Of a DNA stretch of 64,000 bases, positions 9,937 through 18,911 are shown one piece after another. How positions within the stretch are numbered: the stretch's first letter is position 1; each line of letters begins with the position of its first letter. The DNA comes from Dietzia timorensis (GTDB lineage Bacteria; Actinomycetota; Actinomycetes; Mycobacteriales; Mycobacteriaceae). The DNA lies in contig NZ_CP015961.1 in NCBI RefSeq assembly GCF_001659785.1, forward strand, positions 1,550,001 to 1,614,000, given 5' to 3'. The notes beneath the pieces are model-generated. The model did no database searches, had not been told where the DNA came from, and saw only the letters and a list, made by a program, of their open reading frames with translations. A program made the translations under genes and the position numbers.

Positions 9937-10668
9937 ATGAAGCACAACCCGAACGCGGTCTCCGTCGCACAGCTCCAGGAGCGTCTCGGCGCACAGTCGG
10001 CGGCCGGAACCACGGTCCGCCACGCACAGGCTCGCAACTCCGCCGCAGGACGTACGACCGCCAAGGTCTTTGCCGGTGCAGCAATTGCAGGCGGCGCAGC
10101 ACTCGTGTCCGGCCCCATGGCCCAGGCGCAGTCTGCAGAGATGCCTTCCCCTGAGCAGGTTCAGGATATGGCGACGCAGGTCTACAACGACCACTTCGCC
10201 GGCCACATCGACCAGGCGACGGCCCAGCAGTATGCCGACGTTGCCGGTATCGATCTCGGTTCGCTCAGCGACATCATCCCCGGTGGCGCTCACGCACCTA
10301 CCGTCGGTGCGCTCACCTCCGGCTTCGGCCCCCGCTGGGGCACATTCCACAACGGCACCGACTTCGGCGCCCCGGTCGGCACCCCGATGTACGCCGCCAA
10401 GTCCGGCACCGTCGAGGCTGCAGGACCGGCCTCGGGCTACGGCCTGTGGATTCGCATCCGCACCGATGATGGCGAGCTCCTCGAGTACGGCCACAATAAC
10501 GAGAACTACGTGTCCGTCGGACAGCGTGTGAATGCCGGACAGGTCATCGGCACCACCGGTAACCGCGGCTACTCCACGGGCCCGCACCTTCACTTCGGCG
10601 TGCAGAACGCTGCCGGCCAGTGGATCGATCCGGTGCCGTGGCTCGCCCAGAACGGCGTCATCGTCTAA
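9937..10668 (+). CDS. Secreted M23 family metallopeptidase
   Basis: This is a likely peptidoglycan endopeptidase with a LytM domain. The N-terminal 70 residues hold a hydrophobic export signal (VFAGAAIAGGAALVSG) ending near Ala-Gln-Ala-Gln-Ser. The M23 zinc motifs follow: HNGTDFG (H-x3-D), YGHNNE and the end motif HLHFG. The 243-residue length suits a single-domain secreted enzyme resembling the corynebacterial MepA type. Upstream, 9781-9936 is AT-richer and holds promoter-like TACATT boxes (9823-9828 and 9855-9860). The gene stands alone between two terminator-like hairpins. Cleavage specificity cannot be read from sequence. Confidence 0.88.
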   Translation: MKHNPNAVSVAQLQERLGAQSAAGTTVRHAQARNSAAGRTTAKVFAGAAIAGGAALVSGPMAQAQSAEMPSPEQVQDMATQVYNDHFAGHIDQATAQQYADVAGIDLGSLSDIIPGGAHAPTVGALTSGFGPRWGTFHNGTDFGAPVGTPMYAAKSGTVEAAGPASGYGLWIRIRTDDGELLEYGHNNENYVSVGQRVNAGQVIGTTGNRGYSTGPHLHFGVQNAAGQWIDPVPWLAQNGVIV

Positions 10669-10767
10669 AGACGGCCACAGCGCCGCGCGGGAGATCCGCG
10701 CACCACAACTTCACATGCACGACCCAGCGCAGTAGCAAGGTTCTTGCGCCACCACCCCTCTTATCGA

Positions 10768-10818
10768 AAGCGGCGTCGGTACGGTTCACCTCTCAGGGAA
10801 CCGATCCCGGCGCCGCTT
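10768..10818 (+). terminator. Hairpin after the M23 peptidase gene
   Basis: AAGCGGCGTCGGTACGGTTC (10768-10787) pairs imperfectly with 10798-10818. There is no strong T run, so this is a weak intrinsic terminator or a spacer hairpin. The rest of 10669-10934 shows no gene. Confidence 0.5.
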
Positions 10819-10934
10819 CGGGGTATTTCCGCGTTCTCAAATCACCCGCGGGGAGTTCCCCGAGATCAAAGCACCTAGACTGGCGCAGGGCGCGCAGATG
10901 ACGCGCCACGAGTCCACGCGAAGGAGAAATGCAC

Positions 10935-11390
10935 GTGGGTAAGGTCCAAGCTCGAAACGAAGCCACTATCGCCGCGCCGGCGAATGTCGTCGCCGATACT
11001 CTTGCGAACTACCAGATCCGCCCGGAGCTCCAGCCGGAGAACTACTCGGCCTTCCGCGTCGTCGCCGGTGGCATGGGTCAGGGCACGATCGCCGCATGGA
11101 ATCTCCAGGCTACGAAGAAGCGTTCCCGCGATGTCGAGGCCGTGGTCACCGAGACCGGCGACAAGAACACCGAGTGGACTCTGTCGGAGGCCGACAAGAA
11201 CTCCACAATGGTCACCACGTACACGGTGCGCGCACAGGGAGCGAGCTCGTGCACGCTGATCGTCGATACCCAGTGGGACGGTGCGACCGGCATCGGTGGG
11301 TTCTTCGAGCGCACGTTCGCGCCCGGTGGACTCAAGAAGATCCAGCAGGAGCAGATCGAGGCGCTTCGCGCCCGCGTCTCGTCGAACTAA
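10935..11390 (+). CDS. SRPBCC family protein
   Basis: This is a small protein of about 151 residues with the START-like (SRPBCC, polyketide cyclase/dehydrase) fold pattern: an N-terminal strand ARNEATIAAPANVVADTL, a run of alternating strands, and a C-terminal helix GLKKIQQEQIEALRARV. These proteins bind hydrophobic ligands, and no ligand can be inferred here. The start is either ATG 10929 or GTG 10935. AAGGAG at 10921-10926 is 8 bases before the GTG but only 2 before the ATG, so the GTG is preferred. The gene appears monocistronic. Confidence 0.7.
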   Translation: MGKVQARNEATIAAPANVVADTLANYQIRPELQPENYSAFRVVAGGMGQGTIAAWNLQATKKRSRDVEAVVTETGDKNTEWTLSEADKNSTMVTTYTVRAQGASSCTLIVDTQWDGATGIGGFFERTFAPGGLKKIQQEQIEALRARVSSN

Positions 11391-11438
11391 GAATCTCCGC
11401 CGTCATACGGCATTACTTTTCGGGCTCGTGTGGGGCCG

Positions 11439-12911
11439 CTACTTCGGTTGCGGCCCCACAGCGCTATGCGCGCTCACCACTTCGGGTAGGCGTCGCTGGC
11501 GCAGGATTGCGAGAAGGCGGTCCGCCTCGGCGACGCTGAGGTCCTCCCCGGCCATGGACACCGGCCCAGGGACAAGGTCCATACGTACAGTCGCGATGGC
11601 CAGGCCCTGCTGGATAGGCCCCCGCGAGAGACTGAGCTCCTGGATGTGAGCGGGGTCGATGGCCGAGACCCGGCGCCCCAGGCGCCCGGCGTGCGTCACG
11701 ACCGCGTGCGGCACGGAGTGCCCGTCACCAACCAAGGTCACACCTTGACGTCGGAGATCGAAGGGCGACACCAGGAGCGCATTCTCGGGGCTGGTGAAAT
11801 CGGCGCGGGTCCTGCCCTCGGGCCGGGCGTACTCGGCGATCTCTTCGATGGAGAGGGGGCCGACGGCCTCGAACACGCGCACGGCGTCCGCGAGTGTGCC
11901 GACGGGAAAGACGACCGTGGTGCCCGAGGTCTTGTCCTCGCGGTAGCCGGCAACATCGACGAGCACCTTCCACCAACCGGTGAGCCGCCACAGCGCAGGC
12001 TGGTGGACCTGCACCGCGTGGATCCGGTCGAGCGGAACGGTCTGCCGGCGCCGCTCGGCGAGACCGTACTGAAGATTGAGCTCGCCGGATTCGAGAGTCG
12101 CGGTGAACCTCCAACTCTTGTTGAGGACTCCGTAGAGCCACGGGGCGGCGCCGATGAAGAACGGGATGAGGCCCGTGATGGCCGGCGGGAACACCACGGC
12201 GACGACGGCGACGACGAGCACGGCCAGCGCCGACCAATCGAGCGCCGCTCCCGCGATGGACCGCGTGATGGGAATCGTCGGTACGAGCAGGCGTCCGCCG
12301 TCCGCGTCGGCTTCCGCGCCTGTAGTGAAAGGTGCCTCGGTCGCCTCGGCTGCCCCTGTCGCTGCGCGCACTTGCGCCGGGTTGTGTGCGGGCGCCTCGG
12401 AGGTGCCAGTGGTTTTGCGAACGGTGCCGAGGATCTCCTCGCGCAGGCCTGCCGCTTCCGCACGGCGAAGGAATTCGATGGCGACAACCGAATCGGACCC
12501 GCCTGCCGTCTCCACACGTACGGCCGCGAGTCCGAAGATCCGGGCGATGAGCGGTTCGACGATATCGACAGCTTGCACGCGTTCGAAGTGTGCGGACCGT
12601 GTCGTCCGAGTGATGAGGCCGTGGCGGAGGACTACTTGATCCTCTGTGAGGCGGAAGCCCTTGGCGCGCCACCACGGAATCGTCGCGGCCCATAGCAACA
12701 CGATGATGAGCGGGATTCCCGCGACCGCGATGGCCACAGGCAGCCAGCCGAGATGATCGGAGAGAAATTCTGCCGCATCGCGGACGCGGGAGAAGGCGTT
12801 GAACGCGAACGCCACGATCGCCGCGACGAGCACTGCCCACATCTCGAGCAGGTTCGTAGCCGGGTGGACCCGCCGCCAACCGTCGGACGTTTCCCGGGAA
12901 AACACGCTCAC
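11439..12911 (-). CDS. PH domain-containing membrane protein (YdbT-like)
   Basis: The protein has about 490 residues and repeated bacterial PH (bPH2) domains separated by membrane segments. Hydrophobic stretches appear near the N-terminus (VLVAAIVAFAFNAF and VAIAVAGIPLIIVLLW) and in the middle (LVVAVVAVVFPPAITGLIPFF). PH-type motifs such as RHGLITRTTRSAHFERVQAVD, LNLQYGLAERRRQTVPLDRI and a third near the C-terminus follow the r.g...r.t..ip..rIq.v pattern of this family. GTG 12911 overlaps the stop of the upstream gene (GTGA), so the two form an operon as in the YdbS/YdbT pair of Bacillus, which affects resistance to foreign peptides. The function here is not known. Confidence 0.8.
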   Translation of the reverse strand: MSVFSRETSDGWRRVHPATNLLEMWAVLVAAIVAFAFNAFSRVRDAAEFLSDHLGWLPVAIAVAGIPLIIVLLWAATIPWWRAKGFRLTEDQVVLRHGLITRTTRSAHFERVQAVDIVEPLIARIFGLAAVRVETAGGSDSVVAIEFLRRAEAAGLREEILGTVRKTTGTSEAPAHNPAQVRAATGAAEATEAPFTTGAEADADGGRLLVPTIPITRSIAGAALDWSALAVLVVAVVAVVFPPAITGLIPFFIGAAPWLYGVLNKSWRFTATLESGELNLQYGLAERRRQTVPLDRIHAVQVHQPALWRLTGWWKVLVDVAGYREDKTSGTTVVFPVGTLADAVRVFEAVGPLSIEEIAEYARPEGRTRADFTSPENALLVSPFDLRRQGVTLVGDGHSVPHAVVTHAGRLGRRVSAIDPAHIQELSLSRGPIQQGLAIATVRMDLVPGPVSMAGEDLSVAEADRLLAILRQRRLPEVVSAHSAVGPQPK

Positions 12912-13417
12912 AGCCCGCTCATCCTCTCGCGCGCCTTGTCCGCCAGGCGTCGGCGCAGCGCGGTCGCTTCGTCGGCAGGCAAGCCCGGAATGGACGAATC
13001 CGATGTGCTCGACGCGGTGTTGAGCGTGACCGTTTGAAGCCCGAAGGTCTGCGCGATCGGACCCGCCGTGACGTCGACGTACTGGATTCGCCCGTAGGGA
13101 ACCACGGTGAACTGGTGCCACAGCCGGCCCTTGGAGATGAGCAGCTCGTCGTCGGTTTCCAGCCAGCCGATGCGTTTCACCTGTACGGGCACGATCCACA
13201 GGCTGAACGTGGTCAACGCGATTCCGGCGGCGGCGAGAGCCCACCACGCGGGATGGAAGATAAGCGCCAGAACGACACCGGCGATAGCGACCGCCGCGGT
13301 AAAGGGCAGCACCGATATATAACGGGCTGGAACCAGCTTGCGACTGACGGGATTGAGGGCTTCGCCCCGCACATCTTCCGGTGCTGGTTCGGGCACGGTC
13401 GTTTCGTTGTCCGGCAT
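12908..13417 (-). CDS. PH domain-containing membrane protein (YdbS-like)
   Basis: This 169-residue protein has two adjacent membrane segments (ISVLPFTAAVAIAGVVLALIF and WWALAAAGIALTTFSLWIV) and then one bPH2 domain (LISKGRLWHQFTVVPYGRIQYVDV, then a GLQTVTLNTAS strand). It is the first gene of a two-gene operon. ATG 13417 is taken as the start; an in-frame GTG at 13423 is also possible. It diverges from the ketopantoate-reductase-like gene at 13526. Confidence 0.8.
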   Translation of the reverse strand: MPDNETTVPEPAPEDVRGEALNPVSRKLVPARYISVLPFTAAVAIAGVVLALIFHPAWWALAAAGIALTTFSLWIVPVQVKRIGWLETDDELLISKGRLWHQFTVVPYGRIQYVDVTAGPIAQTFGLQTVTLNTASSTSDSSIPGLPADEATALRRRLADKARERMSGL

Positions 13418-13525
13418 GGCCACAGTGTGACACAGCGCGACGGGAACGCCGGGGACCGGTTGAATCTCTGGTTACGTAGGATCGTTGTCCACGACAATCA
13501 ACTGACGGCCTGCGGGGATCACGCT

Positions 13526-14431
13526 ATGGAATCGGTAGAGAAAAAGACGATCGCGATACTCGGAGCCGGCGGGATCGGCGGACTCGTCGGCGCACTACTT
13601 GTTCGCGCCGGGCACGAGGTGGTCTTTATCGCCAAGCCCGACACGGCAGAGATTCTGCGTCGCGATGGCATTCGTGTCGCCAGCGAACAGTTTGGCGACT
13701 TCGAGGTCTCCGTCGACGCGCAAGATTCCCTCACGGTCAAGGCGGACATCGTTCTCGTCACGGTCAAGGCCACACAGTTGGAAAAGGCGGTCGAGCGGAT
13801 CGATCCGGAACTGGTCGAGGGCGCGACGTTGATTCCGTTCCTGAACGGCATCGAGCACGTCTCCGATCTCCGCCGCGTGTTCCCTTCCTCAAGAGTGCTC
13901 GCGGGCGTCATCAGGGTCGAGTCCACCCGCGTGGCCCCAGGAGAGATAGAGCAGAAGAGTTCGTTCGTTCGCGTCGACCTCGCCGACGAGTCGGGCGGAG
14001 ACTCCCGGCGTGTGGAACTCGTCGAGCTCCTACAGTCGGCAGGAATCGCGGCAACCGTTCATGACAACGAGGCGCAGGTGATGTGGTCGAAGCTGTCTTT
14101 CCTCGCACCATTCGCGTTGTTGACCACTCGTTTCGACAAACCCATCGGGCAAATCAGAACGGATCACCGGAGCGAGCTTCTCGGAGTTCTGGAAGAGGCG
14201 AATACGGTCGCCGCAGCGTATGGAGTCGACAGCGACGAGGATGAGCAAATGAGCCTCTACGACGCATTCCCGGAAAATGGGACGTCGTCGATGCACAAGG
14301 ATGCCGGCGCCGGCCTCCCGCTCGAACTCGAAGCTATCGGAGGTGCGGTACTTCGGGCGGCAGATTCGGCGTCGGTGCCCGCTCCGCTGACTCGGTCGCT
14401 TGTCGAAGAAATCACACGTCAGCAGGGCTGA
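13526..14431 (+). CDS. Ketopantoate reductase family protein (PanE/ApbA)
   Basis: The 301-residue protein starts with a Rossmann dinucleotide site (AILGAGGIGGLVGALL) and has the family's VTVKATQLEKA segment (catalytic Lys), PFLNGIEH (Asn) and MWSKLSFLAPFALLT. The C-terminal helical domain ends with SMHKDAGAGLPLELEAIGG, where ketopantoate reductases usually have a more polar SM..D...GR.TEi sequence. It may therefore be a 2-dehydropantoate reductase or a related NADP-dependent reductase of another keto acid. Longer in-frame readings back to 13034 overlap the PH gene and are rejected. Confidence 0.8.
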   Translation: MESVEKKTIAILGAGGIGGLVGALLVRAGHEVVFIAKPDTAEILRRDGIRVASEQFGDFEVSVDAQDSLTVKADIVLVTVKATQLEKAVERIDPELVEGATLIPFLNGIEHVSDLRRVFPSSRVLAGVIRVESTRVAPGEIEQKSSFVRVDLADESGGDSRRVELVELLQSAGIAATVHDNEAQVMWSKLSFLAPFALLTTRFDKPIGQIRTDHRSELLGVLEEANTVAAAYGVDSDEDEQMSLYDAFPENGTSSMHKDAGAGLPLELEAIGGAVLRAADSASVPAPLTRSLVEEITRQQG

Positions 14432-14461
14432 TTCGCTTCTTTCTCTGTCGGGATGCGTTGG

Positions 14462-14467
14462 TAGTCT
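14462..14467 (+). promoter_or_regulatory. -10 box for the ABC exporter operon
   Basis: TAGTCT ends 7 bases before GTG 14475 and there is no ribosome-binding site, which suggests a leaderless transcript and fixes the start at 14475. Confidence 0.45.
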
Positions 14468-14474
14468 GCAATTC

Positions 14475-16052
14475 GTGCCCCGAAACTATCGCAGGATGCC
14501 GACGTGGACCTGGTTCGTGCCGGAGGTAGCGCCGCAGGAACCGGGTCTCGTTGATGATGCGCGGTGGACGAGCAATGGTCGCGCCGCATGGGCGCTTCTC
14601 TGGTCCCACCCGATCGCCGTCCTCGTCATCGTGTCCACTCTCGCCGTCAACGCCTTCATCGGCGCGATGAGCTCCATCGTCATCGGCCGCGGCGTGGAGT
14701 TCGCGTTCGGGGAAGGCTCGGCCACTCGGGTACTCATCCCGTGCGCCGTCATCGCCGTGCTTCTGTTCGTGGGGTGGGTGCTGGAGGCCACCGGCGATGC
14801 GATGACCGACGTCGCGCAGGCTCGAACGGTGCACGCTCTACGTTTGTCGCTCACGGATCGTCTGCTGCGCTCCCGCGAGTCGGGGCTGGCGCCGGGGCAC
14901 GTGCTCAATACGGTCGACGAGGATTCGAACCAGGTCGGCGAGCTCAAGCAGGTCATCAACTTCCCGGTGATGATGGTCGGGATGCTCATCGGCGCGGTCG
15001 TGCTCCTCGCCCCGTCGTCGCCGGTGATTTCGCTGCTGCTCGTGCTCGGGGGGATCTGTACGGCGCTGGCCTCGGTGTTAACCGCGCGACCGATCTAGAA
15101 GATCTCCGCCAAACGCCGCGCAGCAGAATCCGACACCGTATCGATGGCCACCGATTACGCGCAGGGCTCCCGCGTGGTCAAGGGCCTCGGCGCGGTCGCG
15201 GCGACCGAGTCGAGGTTCCGCGAGGCCACCGACACCGCGCTGGGCTTCATGCTCACCGACGCCCGCATCACCGCAACGCTCACCTTCGTGCGCCAGCTCG
15301 TTCCGGTGGTGTTCACCGTCGGGGTCGTCGCCTACGCGGCGATGCTCGCGTGGAATGACGAGATAGGGGAGGGCGAGCTCATCTCGGTCACCCTGCTTGC
15401 TCCGCCTGTCCTCACCGTGACTGGGCACTCGCTCGGTTTTCTCACCGAGTTCTGGGCGCGCGGATCCACATCTGCAGGTCGCATCCGCACGCTCGTCGGC
15501 GCGCTCCGCCCGCGCATCGCCGACGCCGACGACGCGGTAGAGCGCCCCGCGCGGGGCTTGACGATCTGGTCGCCGCACACCTCGGCTGGCCAGCACGAGG
15601 CGGCGCGGAGGGCGCAGCGGCTGAGCACCCACGACGATATTCTCGTGCTCCCACATGCGGTCAACATTTTCGAAGGCACGCTCGCCGACAACGTCGATCC
15701 GTTGGGCACGGCCGGCGAGGCGCGGGTCCGCGAAGTTCTCGATGTGGCCGCGTGCGGCGACATCGTGCGCCGACTCGGCGGCGGCGACACCGGACCCTTG
15801 CCTGACGGGGAGATCGGCGAGGCCGGACTCAACCTCTCAGGCGGCCAGCGGCAGCGAGTGGCGCTCGCACGCGCGCTGGCGACGGGCGCCGAAACACTCG
15901 TGCTCGACGATCCGACGACAGGCCTGGACGCCGTCACCGCGGATGACGTCGCACGTGCCGTGGCCTCATACCGGAAGGGCACCTCGACGGTCATCATCAC
16001 CTCCTCGCGCGCCTGGATCGCTGTAGCCGACTCAGTCGAGGAGCTGCGATGA
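14475..16052 (+). pseudogene. ABC exporter subunit 1, interrupted by an in-frame TAG
   Basis: The frame from GTG 14475 encodes four membrane segments and stops at TAG 15096-15098 after 207 residues. The same frame then continues without a shift (KISAKRRAAESDTVSMATDY...) through two more membrane segments and a nucleotide-binding domain to 16052. One base change (GAG to TAG) would explain this. The NBD keeps the signature LSGGQRQRVALARAL and Walker B TLVLDDPTTGLD, but has no P-loop; only ARGLTIWSPHTSAGQHEAAR occurs where it should be. The Q-loop Gln is His (LPHAVNIF) and the H-loop His is Ser (TSSRAW). The downstream part could start at ATG 15144. The stop may be a sequencing error, a true mutation or a read-through site. 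It overlaps subunit 2 by 4 bases. Confidence 0.75.
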
Positions 16053-17878
16053 GCACACCTACCACGGCAGCCCCCGCGACGATCACGGACGACCGGGTTG
16101 CCGACGCGCTCGCCCCGGCGCCCTTCGGCGACTCCGTGCGCTACCTGGGCACGCTGCCCTCGCGGCCCCGCGCGCGCTGGGTCGTGGCGTTCGCCGTCAT
16201 CTTCACGATCACGCTGATCGCGATGATGTTCTCGGCGAACCTGTTCGGCTACGCGGCGGGAATCGTCTCGGGCGAATCGGTGCCCGTCCTCGACTCCGGG
16301 ACGCGCGGGTTCGCCCTGCTGCTCGCTGCCATCGCCGTCACACAACTGGTGGAGGCGGCCGGACGCGCTTTCGGTATGTGGCTCATCGTGTCCAAGACGA
16401 GGCAGATGTCGGTGGACCTGCGCCGGGGCGCGCTGTCGGCGGTGCTGCGCGCGCCGATCTCGGACGTGCTCACCCTCGGTACCGGCAACGTCATCACGCG
16501 TCTGACCAAAGACATCGACCAGACCGTCCGCATCATCGGCGGGATCGGCGTGCGCCTCGTCGTCACCATCCTCATGTTCCCGTTCACGATGGTCTCGCTC
16601 GCCCTTATCGACTGGCGTTACCTCATCATCTTCGCGATCCTCGCGACGCTCACGGTACCCATCCTGCGCTCGACACTTATCGCGATGCGTGAGTACTCGA
16701 ACATCGTCTCCTCGGCCGAGGCGCGACGAAACAACCTCCTCCTCGACACCATCCGCGGCATCCCGACACTGCGGGCGATGCGGCTGGATAGGTGGGCGCT
16801 CGGCCGGATGCAGAAGGGCTCATGGAACGCCGTGCAGGCCAACGCCGACCGTGCGCCGGTCATCACGAGGCTCATCGGCCAGGCCACCTTCGGCTACGGG
16901 CTTCTGCTCATCGCTACATTTGTCGTGTCGGCCATGTTGTATGACGCCGGAGAGCTTTCCCTCGGCGCGGCCGCAGCCGCCGCGGTCCTCGTCTCTCGCA
17001 TGGAAGTCCACATTTTCAACGTGCTGATGTTTGCCGGCGAGATCCAGAAGGCGGCCACCGGCCTGGGCCGTGCTGTCGCGCTCGCCACCCTTGCTGACGG
17101 GACGGCTGATCTACCCGAACCGGACGACCTGGACTCCGCTCCCGAGATCCGGATCGACGGGCTCGATTTCGCCTACCCCGACGGCGCGAATGTGTTGGAG
17201 GGCGTCTCGTTGACGCTCGCCGCGGGTACGACTACGGCACTCGTAGGTGCTTCGGGGGCGGGAAAATCGACGCTCGCCGCCGTCATCGCCGGGCTGCAAC
17301 GGCCCTCCGGTGGCCGGATCCGCATCGGCGATGTGGATACCGCCGAGGTCGCCGACGTGTGGACCGCGCGCAACGTCACCCTCATCAGTCAGGAAGTGCA
17401 CTTGTTTGCAGGCACCCTGCGCGAGGATCTGCACATGGCAGCCCCAGATGCCGGGGACGACGTACTCAAGGCCGCGCTGGCGGAAACGGGGCTCGTAGAG
17501 GGCGGGCTGCAATGGGGCCGGTGGCTTCCCCTCGGTCTGGACACCCGCGTCGGCGCCGGGGCAGACGAGCTGGGCCCGGAGGTCGTCCAGCAGATCTCGC
17601 TGGCGCGCATCATCCTGCAGGATCCACCGGCGCTCATCATGGACGAGGCGACTGCAGAAGCAGGCAGCGATCACGCTCGCGCGCTCGAGCAGGCGGCTAT
17701 CCGGGCGGCCTCGGGACGCACGTCGCTCGTCGTGGCGCACCGCCTCGATCAGGCCATCGCCGCGGACCGAGTCGTGCTCATGGCAGAAGGGGCGATCTTA
17801 GAGGACGGCACCCACGACGAACTCGTCGCCAAGGGCGGCCGCTACGCGCAGCTCTACGCCCGTTGGGCGGCGAACTGA
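16049..17878 (+). CDS. ABC exporter subunit 2, fused permease and ATPase
   Basis: The 609-residue half-transporter has about six membrane segments (residues 45-330) and one NBD. It has an intact P-loop GASGAGKST, Q-loop LISQEVHLFAG, Walker B with catalytic Glu (PALIMDEATAE) and H-loop VVAHRLDQ. The signature motif is degenerate: LGPEVVQQISLAR stands where LSGGQ...LAR is expected. It therefore complements subunit 1, which has the reverse pattern. ATG 16049 overlaps the stop of subunit 1, so the two make a heterodimer. The exporter type resembles the multidrug/lipid (MsbA-like) group; the substrate is unknown. Confidence 0.9.
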   Translation: MSTPTTAAPATITDDRVADALAPAPFGDSVRYLGTLPSRPRARWVVAFAVIFTITLIAMMFSANLFGYAAGIVSGESVPVLDSGTRGFALLLAAIAVTQLVEAAGRAFGMWLIVSKTRQMSVDLRRGALSAVLRAPISDVLTLGTGNVITRLTKDIDQTVRIIGGIGVRLVVTILMFPFTMVSLALIDWRYLIIFAILATLTVPILRSTLIAMREYSNIVSSAEARRNNLLLDTIRGIPTLRAMRLDRWALGRMQKGSWNAVQANADRAPVITRLIGQATFGYGLLLIATFVVSAMLYDAGELSLGAAAAAAVLVSRMEVHIFNVLMFAGEIQKAATGLGRAVALATLADGTADLPEPDDLDSAPEIRIDGLDFAYPDGANVLEGVSLTLAAGTTTALVGASGAGKSTLAAVIAGLQRPSGGRIRIGDVDTAEVADVWTARNVTLISQEVHLFAGTLREDLHMAAPDAGDDVLKAALAETGLVEGGLQWGRWLPLGLDTRVGAGADELGPEVVQQISLARIILQDPPALIMDEATAEAGSDHARALEQAAIRAASGRTSLVVAHRLDQAIAADRVVLMAEGAILEDGTHDELVAKGGRYAQLYARWAAN

Positions 17879-17909
17879 GGAGTGCCGCTCGGCCTTCGGC
17901 TACCGGTGG

Positions 17910-18398
17910 TTAAGAGGCCGCCGCGGCGCTGCGGCGGCGGCTTTCGGTGGCGATTTCGTCGAGATCTGTGGCCACCATCTTGTTCATCGCCTTGGACATG
18001 AGGGTGCCGCTGAGCATGCGAGCTGCCTGGAGGGCAAGCCTTTTGACCCCGGAAACGTCGCCGACCTCGGAGTAATGCTCGTAGGTCACCGACGTGGTGT
18101 CCTCATCGATCGGGCCGAGCGAGATCGTGATGTAGTTGGTGATTCCCTCGGTGTCGAAGCGAATACGTGTGCGGCCTTCAAGCTCGCACTCGATGACCTC
18201 CATCGTCGACGTGAGCGGCTTGCCGAACACCATGCGCGTTTCCGACCATTGGAAACCCACGTCGTAAGGGCCCTCCGAGAGGGTCTCAGTGGCCACGACC
18301 TCGGTGAAGATCTCCGCGCAGTTATCGATATCTGTGATGACGCCCCATACGGTTTCGGCCGAAGCGCCTACGCGGGCAGAGTGCGAGATCGTTTTCAT
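17910..18398 (-). CDS. SRPBCC family protein
   Basis: The 162-residue protein starts MKTISHSARVGASAETVWGVITDIDNCAEIF, the typical first strand and helices of SRPBCC/polyketide-cyclase proteins, followed by strands (GFQWSETRMVFG, GRTRIRFDTEG, TSVTYEHYSEV) and a C-terminal helix with small and charged residues. ATG 18398 starts at this conserved segment; the frame extends upstream, but that part is not conserved. It is convergent with the ABC exporter. The ligand is unknown. Confidence 0.75.
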   Translation of the reverse strand: MKTISHSARVGASAETVWGVITDIDNCAEIFTEVVATETLSEGPYDVGFQWSETRMVFGKPLTSTMEVIECELEGRTRIRFDTEGITNYITISLGPIDEDTTSVTYEHYSEVGDVSGVKRLALQAARMLSGTLMSKAMNKMVATDLDEIATESRRRSAAAAS

Positions 18399-18548
18399 GC
18401 GTCGGATTCTACGTGCCGCGGGCCAGGTCGATGGCGGCTTTCGCGGGTGCCACGTGGGCGATGCGAAGTTATTTCCCGACGCCAAGGTATAAGCCAGTGT
18501 CGTCCCATGAGCCACACAGGAAGCGTCATTACTGTTCTGTCCATTCGA

Positions 18549-18562
18549 GGTGAATATTCACC
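18549..18562. promoter_or_regulatory. Perfect 14-bp palindrome, possible operator
   Basis: GGTGAATATTCACC is a perfect inverted repeat without spacer. It lies 63 bases before the small gene at 18626 and 150 bases before the SRPBCC gene on the other strand. It looks like a binding site for a dimeric regulator; none can be named. Confidence 0.4.
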
Positions 18563-18625
18563 CCACACCGCTGACGCACAGGGCGCCCGGGTGGGCCAGG
18601 AGTCTCGGATTCAAGGAGGAACATC

Positions 18626-18808
18626 ATGCACGACAACGACATCATCGCCGACATCGTCCCCATCGAGGGCGACTTCTCGCAGGCCTGGCCCAAGCTGGTC
18701 ACCGCATTCCTGCCCGACGGCGAAACCTCCCAGGCGCTCTTCTACGAAGACGGCACCATCGAACCCCTCGGCCAGGACGAGATCGAGATTCCCCGCAAAG
18801 CGGGATGA
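18626..18808 (+). CDS. Small acidic protein of unknown function
   Basis: This is a 60-residue, strongly acidic protein (MHDNDIIADIVPIEGDF...) with no membrane segment or cysteine. It reads like a single small domain of short strands (ALFYEDGTIEPLGQDEIEIP). The ATG has an excellent ribosome-binding site, AAGGAGG at 18613-18619, 6 bases ahead. It is followed by a strong terminator, so it is probably a monocistronic, well-translated gene. I do not recognise the family. Confidence 0.65.
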   Translation: MHDNDIIADIVPIEGDFSQAWPKLVTAFLPDGETSQALFYEDGTIEPLGQDEIEIPRKAG

Positions 18809-18853
18809 TCGCATAGCCCGGCGGCAGTTCTTCCCCTCGTATGTTCGCCGAAA

Positions 18854-18892
18854 GCAAAGGACCCAGCCACATAGTGCGACTGGGTCCTTTGC
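18854..18892. terminator. Bidirectional intrinsic terminator
   Basis: GCAAAGGACCCAG (18854-18866) pairs perfectly with 18880-18892 around a 13-base loop. It lies after the small gene on the plus strand and after the tRNA on the minus strand, so it may serve both. Confidence 0.8.
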
Positions 18893-18911
18893 GATTTGTA
18901 TCGAATCGGCG

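Noticed and set aside
11646-12695. Plus-strand frame opposite the PH-domain gene
   Set aside because: Arg/Gly/Asp-rich shadow without a domain; the minus-strand PH protein shows membrane segments and repeats.
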